Made by a program: the position numbers and the translations under genes. 64,000 nt of DNA from Delphinapterus leucas (taxonomy: Eukaryota > Chordata > Mammalia > Artiodactyla > Monodontidae). Below the pieces are notes generated by a model, which was not told where the DNA came from, did not search any database, and saw only the letters and a program-made list of their open reading frames with translations. The stretch is taken from positions 918,977 to 982,976 of the forward strand of contig NW_022098050.1 in NCBI RefSeq assembly GCF_002288925.2, given 5' to 3'. Positions 12,030 to 23,600 of the stretch are shown piece after piece (the stretch's first letter is position 1; each line of letters opens with the position of its first letter).

Positions 12030-12660
12030 GGAAAAGAGAAGGCATGTCAGGTAGTTCAACAAAGGGAGTTTTATATGAGAAGCTAGTCTCAAATTGTTAG
12101 AAGAGCTGAAAAAACAACAGGGAGAGGGTAGATAGCCCAGAGCTTATCAAATACAAAAAACTGCTGCAATTACTACGCTGGAAGGACTATAGCAGGAGCT
12201 GATGTTACCAGAGCCCAGGGTCTGAGTTCTTTTACAGGTGCTAGAAACTTGGAGGAGGGCCTGTTTGAGGGGCAGCACAGCTAGCTGCCAAGGAGAACCT
12301 AGAAACGTGGAGGAGTGCCCACCTAGCAGGAGCTGAACTCATAAAATGAGCTGCAAGGTTGGAGCTGGTACTGCAGAGGAAAGCGCTGCCTTGTGGGAGC
12401 TGCAACCAGAGTTACTATGGACAGTGATAAAGATACCTCAGGAAGGAAAGAGAGAGAGGAAGACATACCTTGGCTTCTTACCTCTAGCCCCAGCCATTGG
12501 TGAAGCCCCAAAAGAACCAATTTGGCAGGGATCTGGGGAATCATCCCTCTTTGGTCTGTGACAGAGCAGAGCAGAGCACGGGAAAGTGGGGGAGGAGGTG
12601 GACCTAAGTGAAGAGGAAAATTATCAAATCCCAAGGCTAGCTTTCTAGCCTACTTCAAAT
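12030..12660. other. Unclassified purine-rich stretch
   Basis: Rich in gaggag and agctgc words, with repeated phrases (cttggaggagggcc near 12250 and cgtggaggagtgcc near 12305). It looks like a diverged interspersed repeat, possibly an LTR, but I could not name a family. The 71-codon + frame and 103-codon minus frame here have no recognisable domain. Confidence 0.35.
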
Positions 12661-13397
12661 TAACCTGGTCCCAAGAGGAGATGGTAAGTAGAAATTACCT
12701 GAATTACCTAAGCAGGCTCATGTTAGAATCATTAATTTAATATATAATATTTATTCTTTGTTCCCCAAGAAAATAAATCATCGTGTAAGTTGAATAAATC
12801 CACACTTGCCGCTTCAGTTAGAAGTCTAAATAAGTAGCACTGCACAAAAATGATAAGAAAGCAAGCTGAAACGTAAGAAGCAAAGAAAGATGCCTGCTAT
12901 CATATAGGACTGATTAAAAATCATACAGTAGAGGAATTTGGAAGAGTCTAAAAATAAGACTAAGTCTTAGCATTGCCTGTTAATGCTCATAAGGGACATT
13001 GATTTGAATGGTAATTCCAATTGCTGGTTTTGCTAATGTCTGAATAGTGCTTTCAGAAATCAATTCTTTTGTTATATAAAGTAGCAGCTTATAAATTGGG
13101 GGTGGGGAATTCACATTTGAAACAAAAGAGTTGATTTCTAATTCTAGGTGGTGGAAAATATAGATAGCACCAAGAAATTCAAGACAAAAAAGAAAAAGGA
13201 AAAGGAAAAAAGCCATGAAAGACAAATGCAAAAGAAATGGGAAAAACACAGGGGTGGTATTTCATTAGAATACATAAGGGATACAAAGTTTGTGTTTTCT
13301 TTCCTATTCCTTTTTTTGTAGTTATCCAAACTGATTGAATGTAGAAAGAGAGATACCAGGAACATCTGGTATATAATTTTCCTTACAAGCACCTAGG
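12661..13397. other. Gene-free stretch, nothing recognised
   Basis: AT-rich with A-rich tracts near 13180-13240. Overlapping minus frames here are Phe/Leu-rich translations of that A-rich tract. Confidence 0.4.
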
Positions 13398-13612
13398 CAG
13401 TGCTACCCAATAGAACTTTATGGGATGATGGAATAGTTATAAATCTGTTCTCTCCAATACAGTAACCATTGACCACATGTGGCTATGAAGCACCTGAAAT
13501 GTGGCTATTATGACTGAGGAACTAAATTTCAGTTTTGATTTAATTTTAAACAATTTTCACTTAAATTTAAATAGCACATGCAACCAGCGATTACATTTTT
13601 GAGGCAGCACAG
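13398..13612. mobile_element. hAT-type non-autonomous DNA transposon (MER family)
   Basis: Starts cagtgctacccaatagaact and ends ggcagcacag, matching short hAT/Charlie-derived repeats with cagtgctgtccaatag termini. Inner phrases (accacatgtggctatgaagc and tgaaatgtggctatta) fit. About 215 bp, no transposase. The 8-bp target duplication has decayed. Confidence 0.75.
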
Positions 13613-14019
13613 ACCAATGCTATTTTTCAAACTTGATAGAAAGATGTCTTCCTTCCACAGTGAATAACTTCAAGGACAGTTTTGGAGCATTGAGCTAAAA
13701 AGGTGATTCCTTTCTACCAATCAGAACAGCTAAATTATCCCTGGTAGGGTCACAGTCAAATTTCCCACATATTCATCTATCCTCTAAATTGATAGTAAAC
13801 TATTTAGAATTATAGTGCAGACACTTCTAAGGCTAGGATAGGCATTTGTTACCTATTTCATACCTTTCAGTGTCTGCTATGAAACTATGATAAAAAGTGG
13901 GGACTAAATAAATATTTTCTGACAGCATTTTGAAGACCTCAGAAAACTCCATTAAGGTCTATAGTGGAAAACTGAAAACAAAACGAAACTAAATTATAGA
14001 AATTGCTTTTTCCATTTAT
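13613..14019. other. Gene-free stretch, nothing recognised
   Basis: No repeat family or coding frame supported. Confidence 0.4.
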
Positions 14020-15180
14020 TCAATTTCAGCCGCTTTTCACCACCTCCACTGCTACAACTTTGGAACCATCCTCTCTTGCCTGGATTATTGCAGTACAATC
14101 TCCTAACTGGTCTTCTGTTTTTATCCTTTCCTCCTTACACTCTCTTCTCAACACTGTGGCCAGTGATGTTTTATGCCTTTTTATTTTCCACAGTCTCTTT
14201 TTTTTTTAATAAATTTTTAAATTTATTTACTTATTTTTGGCTGAATTGGGTCTTTGTTGCTGCACGGGCTTCCTCTACTTGCAGTGAGCGAGGGCTACTC
14301 TGTTGAGGTGTGCCGGCTTCTCATTGCGGTGGCTTCTCTTGTTGCAGAGCACTGGCTCTAGGTGCGTGGGCTTCAGTAGTCGTGGCACACGCGCTCAGTA
14401 GTTATGGCTCGTGGGCTTTAGAGCGCAGGCTCAGTAGCTGTGGCGCATGGGCTTAGTTGCTCTGCGGCATGTGCAGTCTTCCGGACCAGGGCTAGAACCT
14501 GTGTCCCCTGCATTGGCAGGCGCATTCTTAACCACTGCACCACCAGGGAAGATATTTTAAAATAGAAGTTAGACCATGTCACTCCTCTAGTCAAAACCCT
14601 CTAGTAACTCCATTTTATTCAGAGTCAAAAGTCAAAGTTTACAATGGCCTAGGATGCCCTACATGGTCTGCATCCCCCATTTCTCTGATCTTCTCTTCAT
14701 TTTTCTCCCCCATTCACTCTGCCCCCGCCACATTAGCTTCTTTGCTGTCACAAACACATAAGGCACCCTCTTCTCTTAGGGCCTTTGTACTAGCCGTTTC
14801 CTTTGCCTAGAACATTCTTACACCAGAGTATTGTTTATTTTTCCCATGGCTGTCTTCCTCTCGAGCTTTTGCTCAATTCTCACTTCCCCAAGGATGCTAC
14901 TCTGACCACTCTATTTAATTCTGCACCTTGTTCTCAGCACCTCCAGCCCTCCTGATTTCCCTAACCTTCTTCTGCTTCGGTTTCCTCTTCCTACAGTACT
15001 CATCAGCTTTAACATACTAGAACATTTATTCATTTATTATGTTTATTTTTCACCATCTTCCTTACTCCAGTAGAATGTAAACTCTAGGAAGGCAGCACAT
15101 TTTGCCTGTTTTGTTCACTGATGAATCCCAAACACCTTGAAAACTGCCTAACACACAATAAGCACTTTACAAAAGTATAC
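14020..15180 (+). mobile_element. LINE2 (L2) 3' region, split by a SINE
   Basis: Pieces at 14020-14194 and 14551-15180 follow the L2 3' region in order: cctggattattgcagtacaa, accatgtcactcctctagtc, gggcctttgtactagccgtt, gtagaatgtaaactctagg and aataagcactttacaaa. Old and non-coding. The CHR SINE at 14195-14550 splits it. The + frames at 14003-14306 run across this repeat and are not genes. Confidence 0.85.
14195..14550 (-). mobile_element. CHR SINE, long form, antisense
   Basis: The minus-strand head corresponds to tcttccctggtggtgcagtg near 14550. The longer body contains the repeated gtagttatggctcgtgggct-type units, and the AT-rich tail reads ataaatttttaaatttattt. No convincing TSD. Substitutions against the short copies suggest an older, CHR-1-like member. 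Confidence 0.9.
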
Positions 15181-16179
15181 TAAATATAGTACCGAACGTT
15201 TATTAATCAAGATCATATGTCTATGATTTATATATATGAATGTATATGTATGGAATAATTTTAATGAATTAAACTTTTATGAGTAAATATATCTGATTGC
15301 TAGTGTAACATGAAATTTGCCATGTCAGAATTTTGTAAACGAAATCATAAAGTTTCTTTAGTAAATGTTAATTTGTTTCAAAGTGTTTTAACGGTGATAT
15401 AAAAACCTAGATGTGTTCAAGTGGGCTAAGATAATGATATTAAAGAAAATTCTAATTTCCTTGATGCCCAACCCCTTCCGTCTTTAACACTTATGGCGCT
15501 TCATTAAAATGCATGTTGTATTTAATTTTCCAGGAAATTTCAGGGCATAAAAGAAGTACATACATTCAAAGCGATTTCCAGTTAAACTAGCTGAAACTTT
15601 TAAAATGTAAGTCCATGTCTTTTTAAATAGAGCCTGTGTCTTTTCTAGATGTGGGGCTGCTCTTGGCATGCTTGCACAGGTCAGTGTGTTCAGAATAGTC
15701 AGAATACCTTTATCCTTTGCTTGGTTCTCCTATTTCCTAAACCCTTTATCACATTCTGTACCCTCTCCAAGTTACTGATATTGATTTCAAAGCCCCAAAG
15801 CAGACATAGTATTCTCATAACACTTGACCACTGCTGACAGCTGTGGGAGGAAAGCTTGCTGTTTTTAGAGCCTCTGCTTCAGTGTACACATCCCATTTTC
15901 ATCCCTCCTTTTTTAAAAGAATTATATTACTGACAAATTTAACTTTAAACCCATAAATAATCCTTGGAATATTTTTCTGGCAACTACTTCAAAGCTGGTT
16001 ATTTCTGATTGTGTAGTCATGGAAATCATGTTTTATCCTTAATATTATTCTATACTTATCAATGTTAAAATTAGCATTTTTTTCTCTCTTTCTACTTGTG
16101 AAGGTCAATTTTCCCTCTCATCTTGTTGTCAAAACTTGTGTTTCCAGTAAAATTTACAGTCTAATATGAACCATCTCTC
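15181..16179. other. Gene-free AT-rich stretch
   Basis: No repeat family or gene supported. Short frames at 15484-15837 lack motifs. Confidence 0.4.
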
Positions 16180-16560
16180 TCCCCACATGAGTATAAACCC
16201 TTTGAGGACAAGGTTATGTCCCATTCATTTTTGTATTCCCTACAGAATTTAGCACGTAACAGGTACTCCATTCCACCTAGCACCAACATAGCCTGGTCCC
16301 TCATTATCTCTCACCTGGACTGTAACTTCCTAACTAGTCTCCCCACCTCTGGTTTCTTCATAACTGACCTGGGCTACAGACATAGTAAATTACATGTAAG
16401 TAGCCTGAATATAACCTGTTCTATCTGCCAATACACATTCTACTCCCTCTCACCGAAGTGTTTTTCACCCAAATCTGCCTGGCTCAATCCTGCACATCCT
16501 TCCAGCTTCAATTATTATATTACTTCCTCTGCAAAGGCACCTTGGATGCCTCAGAGTGGC
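16180..16560 (+). mobile_element. L2 fragments, sense
   Basis: An L2 3' end (accctttgaggacaaggtta and tgtattccctacagaattta, then gcacgtaac) is followed by a second L2 piece (ctctcacctggactgtaact, then tcctaactag and aggcaccttggatgcct). The 140-codon + frame at 16216-16638 is a chance opening through L2 and MIR. Confidence 0.7.
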
Positions 16561-16572
16561 ACTACAACCTTG

Positions 16573-16818
16573 AGCTTAAGGGCTCAGACTCTGAAATCAG
16601 ATGGCTGGGGTTGGTTTATCTTGCCTCGTACTAGTTGAATAACCTTAGGAAAGTTATTTAACCTTTCTGTACCTCAGTTTCCTTAACTGGAAAGGAAAAT
16701 AATGGCATCAATTTCATCAGGTTGTTGTAAGGATTAAATAAGTTAATATATAAAAAGAGCTTGGAACAGTACCTGTCTCATAATAAGCAGTAAATGAATG
16801 TTAGCTCTTATTATCAGT
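16573..16818 (+). repeat. MIR SINE
   Basis: Clear MIR order: gggctcagactctgaaatca, gaataaccttaggaaagtta, ctgtacctcagtttccttaa, gttgttgtaaggattaaata, and an end rich in ttagctcttattatc. Confidence 0.85.
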
Positions 16819-16905
16819 ACAGTAGATATATTGACATTGCTAGTTTGTTACCACTCTGGTCCCTTAAGCAGAGTTCAGTATATAATTTTATTATCTTTGT
16901 TTAAC

Positions 16906-17290
16906 ACTGATTTTTAAGTGGACATGTAACTGACATATAACATATTAGTTTCAAGCGTACAACATAATGATTTGATATATGTATATATTGTGAAATGATC
17001 ACCACAATAAGTCTACTTAATACCCATCACTACAAGGTTACAAATTTATTTATTTTTCTTGTGATAAGAACTTTTAAGATCTACCTTCTTGGCAACTTTC
17101 AAATATGCAATACTGTGTTGTTAACTATAGTCACCATGCTGTACATTACATACCCAGACGTATTTATTTTATAACTGGAAGTTTGTAGTTTTTGACCACT
17201 TTTACCCATTTTGCCAGACTCCCACCCCCATTCTGGCAGCCACCAATCTGTTCTCTCTATCTAGGAGTTCAGGGGTTTTTTGTTTGTTTT
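16906..17290 (-). mobile_element. L1MA-like 3' UTR, antisense
   Basis: Blocks such as gtgaaatgatcaccacaata, then ttaagatctaccttcttggc, caccatgctgtacattacat and ccaccaatctgttctctcta occur in the order of an L1MA-type 3' UTR read backwards. Confidence 0.8.
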
Positions 17291-17309
17291 TTTAACATTA
17301 ATTTTAAAT

Positions 17310-17435
17310 TATTTTTACCTCCTGACCAAACCATGAGCTGACTGAGGACAGATATTTTTACTCAGTCATCTGCTGGATCTAGCACAGTGCTTAATATTCA
17401 AAAGAGCACAATACATATTTTTGGAATGACTTAAC
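17310..17435 (+). mobile_element. L2 3'-end fragment
   Basis: actgaggacagatatttttac, then ctggatctagcacagtgctt and catatttttggaatga fit a diverged L2 3' terminus. Confidence 0.55.
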
Positions 17436-17554
17436 AAGCAATCTGAATTATCTTTTTAATGAAACCATCAACATCTAATGATTAGTTCCTAATACCTGAC
17501 CAAGGAATGCATGATAATTTTAAAGAATCACGCTTAAAAAGCTGTGTTGATAGT

Positions 17555-17720
17555 CATCTTTCATCAGCGTCAGGAGCTATGCCAGTCACTGTACTGAATA
17601 TAATGTTTCCTTCTAAACCAACCCTATGAAATAGATTCTATTAAGACATGAGAAAGCTGAGACACAGAAGACTCAAGTAATTTTTTCCTTAGCATAAAGG
17701 AATTCAAGAATATAACACTT
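17555..17720 (+). repeat. MIR SINE, strongly decayed
   Basis: aggagctatgccagtcactgt, then ccctatgaaatagattcta and gagaaagctgagacacagaa resemble the MIR core. Confidence 0.5.
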
Positions 17721-18224
17721 TGTTTCCTGCCAATTCAACATTCATTCACTGGCCGTTCTACATCCATGTTTAACCCTCACAGGAAGAATAAAATGCTTCA
17801 ATCATCAATGTTTCATATTGAAAGCGACACTTTTAAAGTATTATTTCAGTACTTCTGGACAATAGTCAACACCTGATGTATGCAAGCAACTTCTACTAAT
17901 GTCAATAGAAACACAGGGTGTTTGAGATATTTTATTTTCCTAATGAACTGTGTTGCATGAAAACCCTAACGCTGAAATGAATTACTTTAGATAGCTGGGG
18001 CCTTATAACTCATCTGTGCTCATGGTCCATTTTCCATGTTTAGAAACAAACATGTTCCTCTGACCCTTAAAGATTTTATTTTATAATGATAATTCATTAT
18101 TAACCCCATTTTAATTATAACCTAAAATCTACTACTATTATATTTTAAATTAATAACTCACATTTAGCTATTAGTAAATTATCTCAAATTGATCCAAAAA
18201 TATAAGAATAGAAAAACAGTGTGT
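17721..18224. other. Gene-free stretch, nothing recognised
   Basis: AT-rich, no repeat family named and no coding frame. Confidence 0.4.
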
Positions 18225-18244
18225 TTATTCATTCATTCATTCAT
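18225..18244. repeat. (ATTC)n short tandem repeat
   Basis: Five consecutive attc units. Confidence 0.95.
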
Positions 18245-18495
18245 GTGACTCTGGAAAATCAGACATGTATCCTGCTGAACCTGAAGGAGGAAGTGTGTAG
18301 CCCCAGGAGGTGCTGGCAGCTTTATTGGTCCAAAGATTAAGGATGAGGAACTGACCAAAACAGAGAAACCAGCTATACTGGGTGGGCCGAATGCACCTAA
18401 AACCACTTCTGTAAAATTAAACAGAGGCTCTTCATTTTCTGAGCAGCCAAAATTGACAAATGACAAATGTACATTCTACAAGGTCCCTTTCACAA
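18245..18495 (+). pseudogene. Unidentified coding-like stretch, possible processed pseudogene fragment
   Basis: A + frame is open from 18285 to the TGA at 18567 (94 codons). It is bounded upstream by TGA at 18282 and has no early ATG. The first part (about 18291-18470) has protein-like composition: a Gly/Pro/Ala start, then charged and Ser/Thr-rich residues (for example SFIGPKIKDEELTKTEKPA). The neighbouring frame just upstream (about 18255-18295) continues the same style, as if a 2-bp duplication of tg at about 18294-18297 had shifted the frame. I do not recognise the protein. From about 18496 the frame enters an LTR-like repeat, so the tail is not part of it. It may instead be chance. Confidence 0.3.
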
Positions 18496-19042
18496 TGTTT
18501 GAAACTGAAGGCAATCAGAATATTCGACCCCAAATATGCCACTTTGGCATAAGGATTATTTTGAGCTGAAGGCAATTGAGAGTCAACAAACACAGAAGAG
18601 TTCTCTCCCCTTTCCTTATCTTCCTAAAAGTTGGGTATGAATTTCCCTTTGAGGATAGTGCTCCCTCTTCCAGCCCCAGTACCAGGGAGACAAGAGGAAC
18701 TCTTAATCATCAAAGACTGGGGATGACACCAAGATGAGTTTGCATAAACAGACATTACAAAAATAGCCTTTATCTTCCGTTATTTCCCCCATATATTTCT
18801 TAATTACTTTCCCGTAATTTATCACCCCTTGAAGTCTAACCCTCTTTCCTTTGTTAAAAGGTACATAAGCCCCCAAGTCCAACTCCTTGAGTTTCACTTC
18901 TTTTCTCTAAACTCCTGTGCATGTAAATATTCATAAAAATTGTGTGCCTTTTCTCCTGTTAATCTGTCTTTTATTAGTTTAATTCGAAGGGCCACAGGTT
19001 CAGAACCTGAAAGAGGAGAGGAAAAGTTTTTCCTCCCTAACA
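18496..19042 (+). mobile_element. Solo ERV1-type LTR (probable)
   Basis: Starts near tgtttgaaactgaaggcaat and ends near cctccctaaca, with LTR-like internal order. A U3-like part (gaaggcaattgagagtcaac), a ggtacataagcccccaag stretch where a promoter would be expected, a cattcataaaaattgtgtgc poly(A)-signal-like region, and a 3' part with ctcctgttaatctgtctttt and gaacctgaaagaggagagga. This end pattern is shared by several ERV1 LTR families. Boundaries are approximate and no TSD was found. No internal retroviral sequence is adjacent. Confidence 0.6.
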
Positions 19043-20708
19043 GGACAAAGTTAGAGTCTTACCTAAAGCTGTGGCTGTGTTTTTTTTGGTCGTTTTTGTT
19101 TTTTGTACAGTGTGATTACATGGTTTATTAGATTAACCTTTTAATTTAAGCCAGTTTGTTTCAAATTAATCTGTTGCTTTTGCCCTAAAGAGTTCTTATT
19201 AGTACTTAGGGCTTCTAAATTTTCTCCATTGTGGGGTCCCTATTCCAGGAATACAAAGAGCTCTATAGCTTAACTTTGAGCAGTGAAACCCTACTTCTTA
19301 TATTCTAGTAAGGTTATTATTACCCAGCTATATATTGTTACCCAAATTATCTGCTTGACTGGACCTCTCCATGTCACTATCTGGGTTTTCCATTAGCATG
19401 TTCTTTCCATCTTTGAGCATACCACCCAGGACCAACACACAGCTACAGGTGGCACCATTCACAATAAGCATCCAGTTCAAGCCATGAAGTACATAGCATA
19501 TGGGACTGGTTGAACATGGCAATCCCGACCCCACCCCTTATTATTTGACCATTACCTGGGTTATTTTTACCTCGGCTTTTTTTCAGAAATTATTTCATGT
19601 AGCTTAAATAATCTATACAATTAAATTCAAAATTTTAAAAAATTTAAACTTTTATTTACAAGTGTACCCAAATTTTAAAGAAAAAATGATTAGCTCAAAA
19701 ACTAGAGGCATCCTATTGTTCTCAGCTTTCTAGTAGCCAATCTGCAAGGGGAAGTGGCCATTTACCCAGGTAACATTGTCCATGCATTAAAAACAAAACA
19801 ATTGCTTATGTGAAACAAAACTACTCATGGAACTCAAACTAAACATGATATCCCCAATGTTGGTTCAGATTCTGGGAGAAGCAGACACTAAGACAGGATT
19901 AAATAAGGCAGAGATTTATTGGGAGAAATGGCTATGGAAAGGGGGGAGGGTACTCAAAGAAGTTTAGCAGACCACTATGCAATTTGGACACCTGTGGAAG
20001 ACAGATGGAAGGAAGGTTGGGTAGGAAAAGTCTTAGACTGCAGTACAGTTTTAAGAAAGTTTCAGTATGGTTGATGGGGAGTCCTTGAGCCAAAGTTGCT
20101 CCTTAGAGAAGTCCTATACCTTGCAGGAATCATTGGCTAGAAGCAACCTGTGGGAAGTGCTGCGATGGATTCAGAGCTCAACAGCCGAGGCTATTAATCA
20201 ATTATGTCCCACAGTAGGAGATTTGTGAGCAACATTTTCATGGCTGCCATACCCCCACCCTCATTTCTATGAGTTTGAAAAGGTGATGACCACTAAATGT
20301 AAATGATTTACTTGAACCAAGTCTGAAACTTTATGTACCTTGGAAACTGATACTTCCCAATTATTTTAACCTTTATGACCAGCTGGATTTGCCCTTACTC
20401 AAATTATACTGGCAATGAGTTTTATAAGTCCTGAAATATGAGAATCCATGCCCCATGGAACTGGCATTCTAGTGAAGGTTACAGACATGTCAGCAATGAA
20501 ATATAATACAAGGTGAAAGGAAATGCATGTTTAATAAAGGTATAAACAATGTATTGTGGAGGGGCAGGGAGGAATGGGAGGTTTCACAAAGCTGGTATTT
20601 CATAAGGGACTTCACAGATGAGTAGTGTTCCAAAACAGATTAACTGAAAGTAACTCAACTAATATGCATTTATTGTTTGAAGTAATGAGAACTAATGAGT
20701 TAATGTAG
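19043..20708. other. Gene-free stretch with one unclassified repeat-like block
   Basis: No gene is supported. The block at about 19868-20230 (gggagaagcagacactaaga, then gcagagatttattgggag) looks like a dispersed mammalian repeat whose family I cannot name. The rest shows nothing recognisable. Confidence 0.4.
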
Positions 20709-20906
20709 ATCTGTAGTTCTCAAGCTTTAGTGCACATCAGAATCATCTGGAGGGCTGGTTAAAACACAGATTACTGAATCTACCCCCACCCACAGAGTTT
20801 CTGAATCAGTAGGTCTGGGAATAGAGCCTGAGAATTTGTATTTCTAACAAGTTCCCAGGTGCTGCTGATGTTGTTGCTCTGGGCAGCACACTTGGAGAAC
20901 CAAGCA
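20709..20906. mobile_element. MER5A-type hAT element
   Basis: tgtagttctcaagctttagt at the left, then gaatcatctggagggct, gagtttctgaatcagtaggt and an end cacttggagaaccaag match the order and length (about 190 bp) of MER5A, a non-autonomous hAT-Charlie element. Confidence 0.85.
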
Positions 20907-21114
20907 AGTAATACAAGAATAGTGGTGTTTTAGAATATGAGTTAATGAGTATGAGAAATACTCATATGCGTAATGAGTAGGCACTCTCATACTTCTCTCC
21001 CTTTAATTAACCTGGAACATGTTATCCATCACTGGATTATTATCAAGAGCACAGGAGCTTTGGAACTGAACAAGCCTGGGTTCAAGATAGGAATTCTTGG
21101 GCTTCGATTTTTTT

Positions 21115-21790
21115 GTTTGTTTTTTGTGCTTTTGGATTCATTACCTCCCATACCCCCAGCCACTGGCAATCACCCATCAGTTTCTGTCCCTAGAGTTTTA
21201 CCTTTCCCAGAATGTTACACAAATGGATGGATATAGTGTGTAGATTTTGGGGTCTGGTTTCTTTCACTTGCCAACATGCATTTGACATTTTTCCATGTTC
21301 TTACAAATATCAGTATTTCATTCATTTGTATTGCTAAGTAGTATCCCATTGTATGCACACACCACACTGTCTATCCATTCATCAGCTGAAGGACATTTTC
21401 ATCATTTCCAAATTTTGGCATTATGAGTAAAGCTTCTGGAAATATAATCATTTCACTTAGGTAAATATCTAAGAGTGAAGTTTCTACGTCATGTGGCAAG
21501 TGTATGTTTAACTTTGTAAGAAACTGCCAAACTGTTTTCCAACGTGGCTGTACCATTTTGCATTTCCACAGTGATACATGAGAATTCCAGTTTCTCCACA
21601 TGTTTGCCAGCATTTAATATTGTCAGTTTATTATTATTTTTAAATTTAAGCCACTCAAATAAGTATATGGTGGTATTTTGTTGTCGCTTTAAGCTTCCCT
21701 AATGATTAATGATGTTAGTATCTATTCATGTGCATATTCGCAATCCATACATTCTCTTTGGTGAAATTTTGCTTTGGTGTTTCTAGTATA
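21115..21790 (-). mobile_element. Old L1M ORF2 tail and 3' UTR, antisense
   Basis: The minus frame at 21371-21613 reads as a diverged L1 ORF2 C-terminus (motif WKTVWQFLTKLN and a His-Val upstream part typical of old L1M). Phrases like gtagtatcccattgtatgca and cagctgaaggacattttcat confirm it. Confidence 0.8.
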
Positions 21791-21899
21791 GATAACTTAT
21801 AACACTCTACTCTCAAGTAATATATCACTTCACCTGTAGTAGAAGAACCTTTAAATAGTACAATTTATTTACTTTCTCCTGGTCCCTGTGTTATTGTCA

Positions 21900-23600
21900 T
21901 ACAGTTTATTTTTACATCTGTTGTAAATACCACAATACATTGTTATTATTTTTTATTTAAGCATTCAATTATCTTTTAGTGTAATTTAGAACATAAGAAA
22001 ACACCATTTTGTATTTACTCACATATTCCCGAATTCTGGTGTTATTTGGTCTTTTGTACAGATGCAGATTTTTATGTGGTATCATTTCCTTTTACCCAAA
22101 GATCTCCCTTTAAAATTGTATGTCTGGCCAGCCCCTACCCCAGCAGACTGGATGCAGTCAGCCTGCCCCTACTTCACTGTGACCAAAATGCTGTGATTAA
22201 AAATGCTGTTATGTCAGAGGAAATGCAACAGGACTTGGTGGACTGTGCTACTCAGGCATTGGAGAAATATAGAGACGGATATAACAGCCTATATTAAGAA
22301 GGAGTTTGAAAAGAAGCACAATCCCACCTGGCACTGAATCGTGGGGAAGAACTTCAGTAGTTACATGACACATTAAACCAAATACCTCATCTACTTGTGC
22401 CTGGGCCAAGTGGTCATTCTTCTGTTCAAATCTGGTTAAAAGCACAGACTGTCCCACACACCCAGTGATACATCCAAAAACAAGGACTACAGCCTAAATT
22501 CCAAACACCAGACTTAAATCTTCAGCCTTGCCTAAGGCAACACCTCGATCTTTGAACATTTTTTGTGTTGTTTTATACAAGGCATTCTCTGTACTAATTT
22601 GTTGTGGTTCTAAAACAATTAATAAAACAACGTACATTTGTATATATGTTCTATTCCTTAACTCTCTGCCACATATTTTCCCTCCTCATAGTCTATTCCT
22701 TTCAAAAAAAAATAGATACATCTGTTAGAGAAATGTGTGTTTTAAAATAAATAAATAAATACAAATAAAATTGCATGTTGGCTAGTGATGATTCTGCTTT
22801 TTGTATGTTTGAATAAATATTTCACTTTTATTACTGAAATATATTTTTACTGGCTATATCATTCAAGGTTGATGTTATTTTCTTTCAGTACTTTAAAGAT
22901 ACTGTTCCACTGTCTCCTGATTCATACTGTTTCCAAAACAATAGTCTGCTATAATTCTTATATTTGTTTCTTTCTGCAAAATGTGTTCCCCCCTCTCTGT
23001 CACTGGTTTTAAGCAATTTGATTATGATGAGTCTTGGTGAAGTTTTCTTCATTTTTTTTCCTTGGGGTTTGATCCTTTTAAACTTGCTTTTGAGCTTTGT
23101 TAAGCAGGACCAGAGAAGCCTTTGGTCTAGGTCTCATCTTGCCCCTTAAGTGAGCCAATATCCTTCTGAATAGTCTACCTGATACCTCGCATATTATAAT
23201 TTTTCGACTCAGGCTGGTGAGAACACCAATAATTTCTGTTCCACTTAAGCCTGGAGATTTTTCTGCCTGCTTCTTTCAGGTTATTCGTCCCTTGGCTTCA
23301 GGTAGCTTCCTCATGTGAATGTTCTGATACTCAAATGAAGACTCAGTGGAGGGCGGGGGGGTTGGTGCTTCTGCAGATCTTCAGAGCTTTCTCTCACTGC
23401 AACTCTCTCTTCTCCTTTACTCTGCCCTGTGAACTCCTTACCCTGATGTTCCCAAATTCCCAAGTCCATCTCTTCAACTCAGGTACACTGCTGGGCTCAC
23501 CCTGACTTTCACCACCCTGTGTTCTGGTCTGAAAACTCTCTCTAGGTATTACACTGAGTGATCATAGGACTCACTTCATTTGTTTCCTTTCTTTCAGAGA
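21900..23600 (-). mobile_element. Old L1M/HAL1-type 5' region, antisense, split by a processed pseudogene
   Basis: Two parts, 21900-22128 and 22767-about 23600. Landmarks are ttctggtgttatttggtctt, tgtggtatcatttccttt, tttcagtactttaaagatac and cactggttttaagcaatttg, then attatgatgagtcttggtga, in the order of a widespread L1M 5'-region repeat read backwards. The pseudogene at 22129-22766 breaks it and the L1 text resumes after it. The far right boundary is uncertain. Confidence 0.65.
22129..22766 (+). pseudogene. DYNLL1P: Processed pseudogene of dynein light chain LC8 (DYNLL1)
   Basis: Intronless retrocopy of the 89-residue LC8 light chain, a homodimeric hub of cytoplasmic dynein. The coding remnant spans 22175-22439. 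Codon 1 reads CAC instead of ATG. Residues [15 protein letters not shown] and ATQALEKY are then clear and favour DYNLL1 over DYNLL2. A deletion of about 5 bp near 22268 shifts the frame, ending the first reading at 22297. The rest (KKEF, NPTWH, LLFKSG) is in another frame. The remnant is 265 bp against 270. TGA codons replace Cys after NPTWH and another residue after the Thr-His. A matching 3' UTR (ggactacagcctaaattcca) and an A-rich tail follow. The near-matching flanks aaaattgtatgtctggc and aaaattgcatgttggc are the TSD, so L1 machinery placed it. Confidence 0.93.

Noticed and set aside
13033..13392. Phe/Leu-rich minus frames suggesting a membrane protein
   Set aside because: They are translations of A-rich low-complexity DNA on the other strand.
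16216..16638. 140-codon + frame
   Set aside because: Crosses L2 and MIR repeats with no protein-like continuity.
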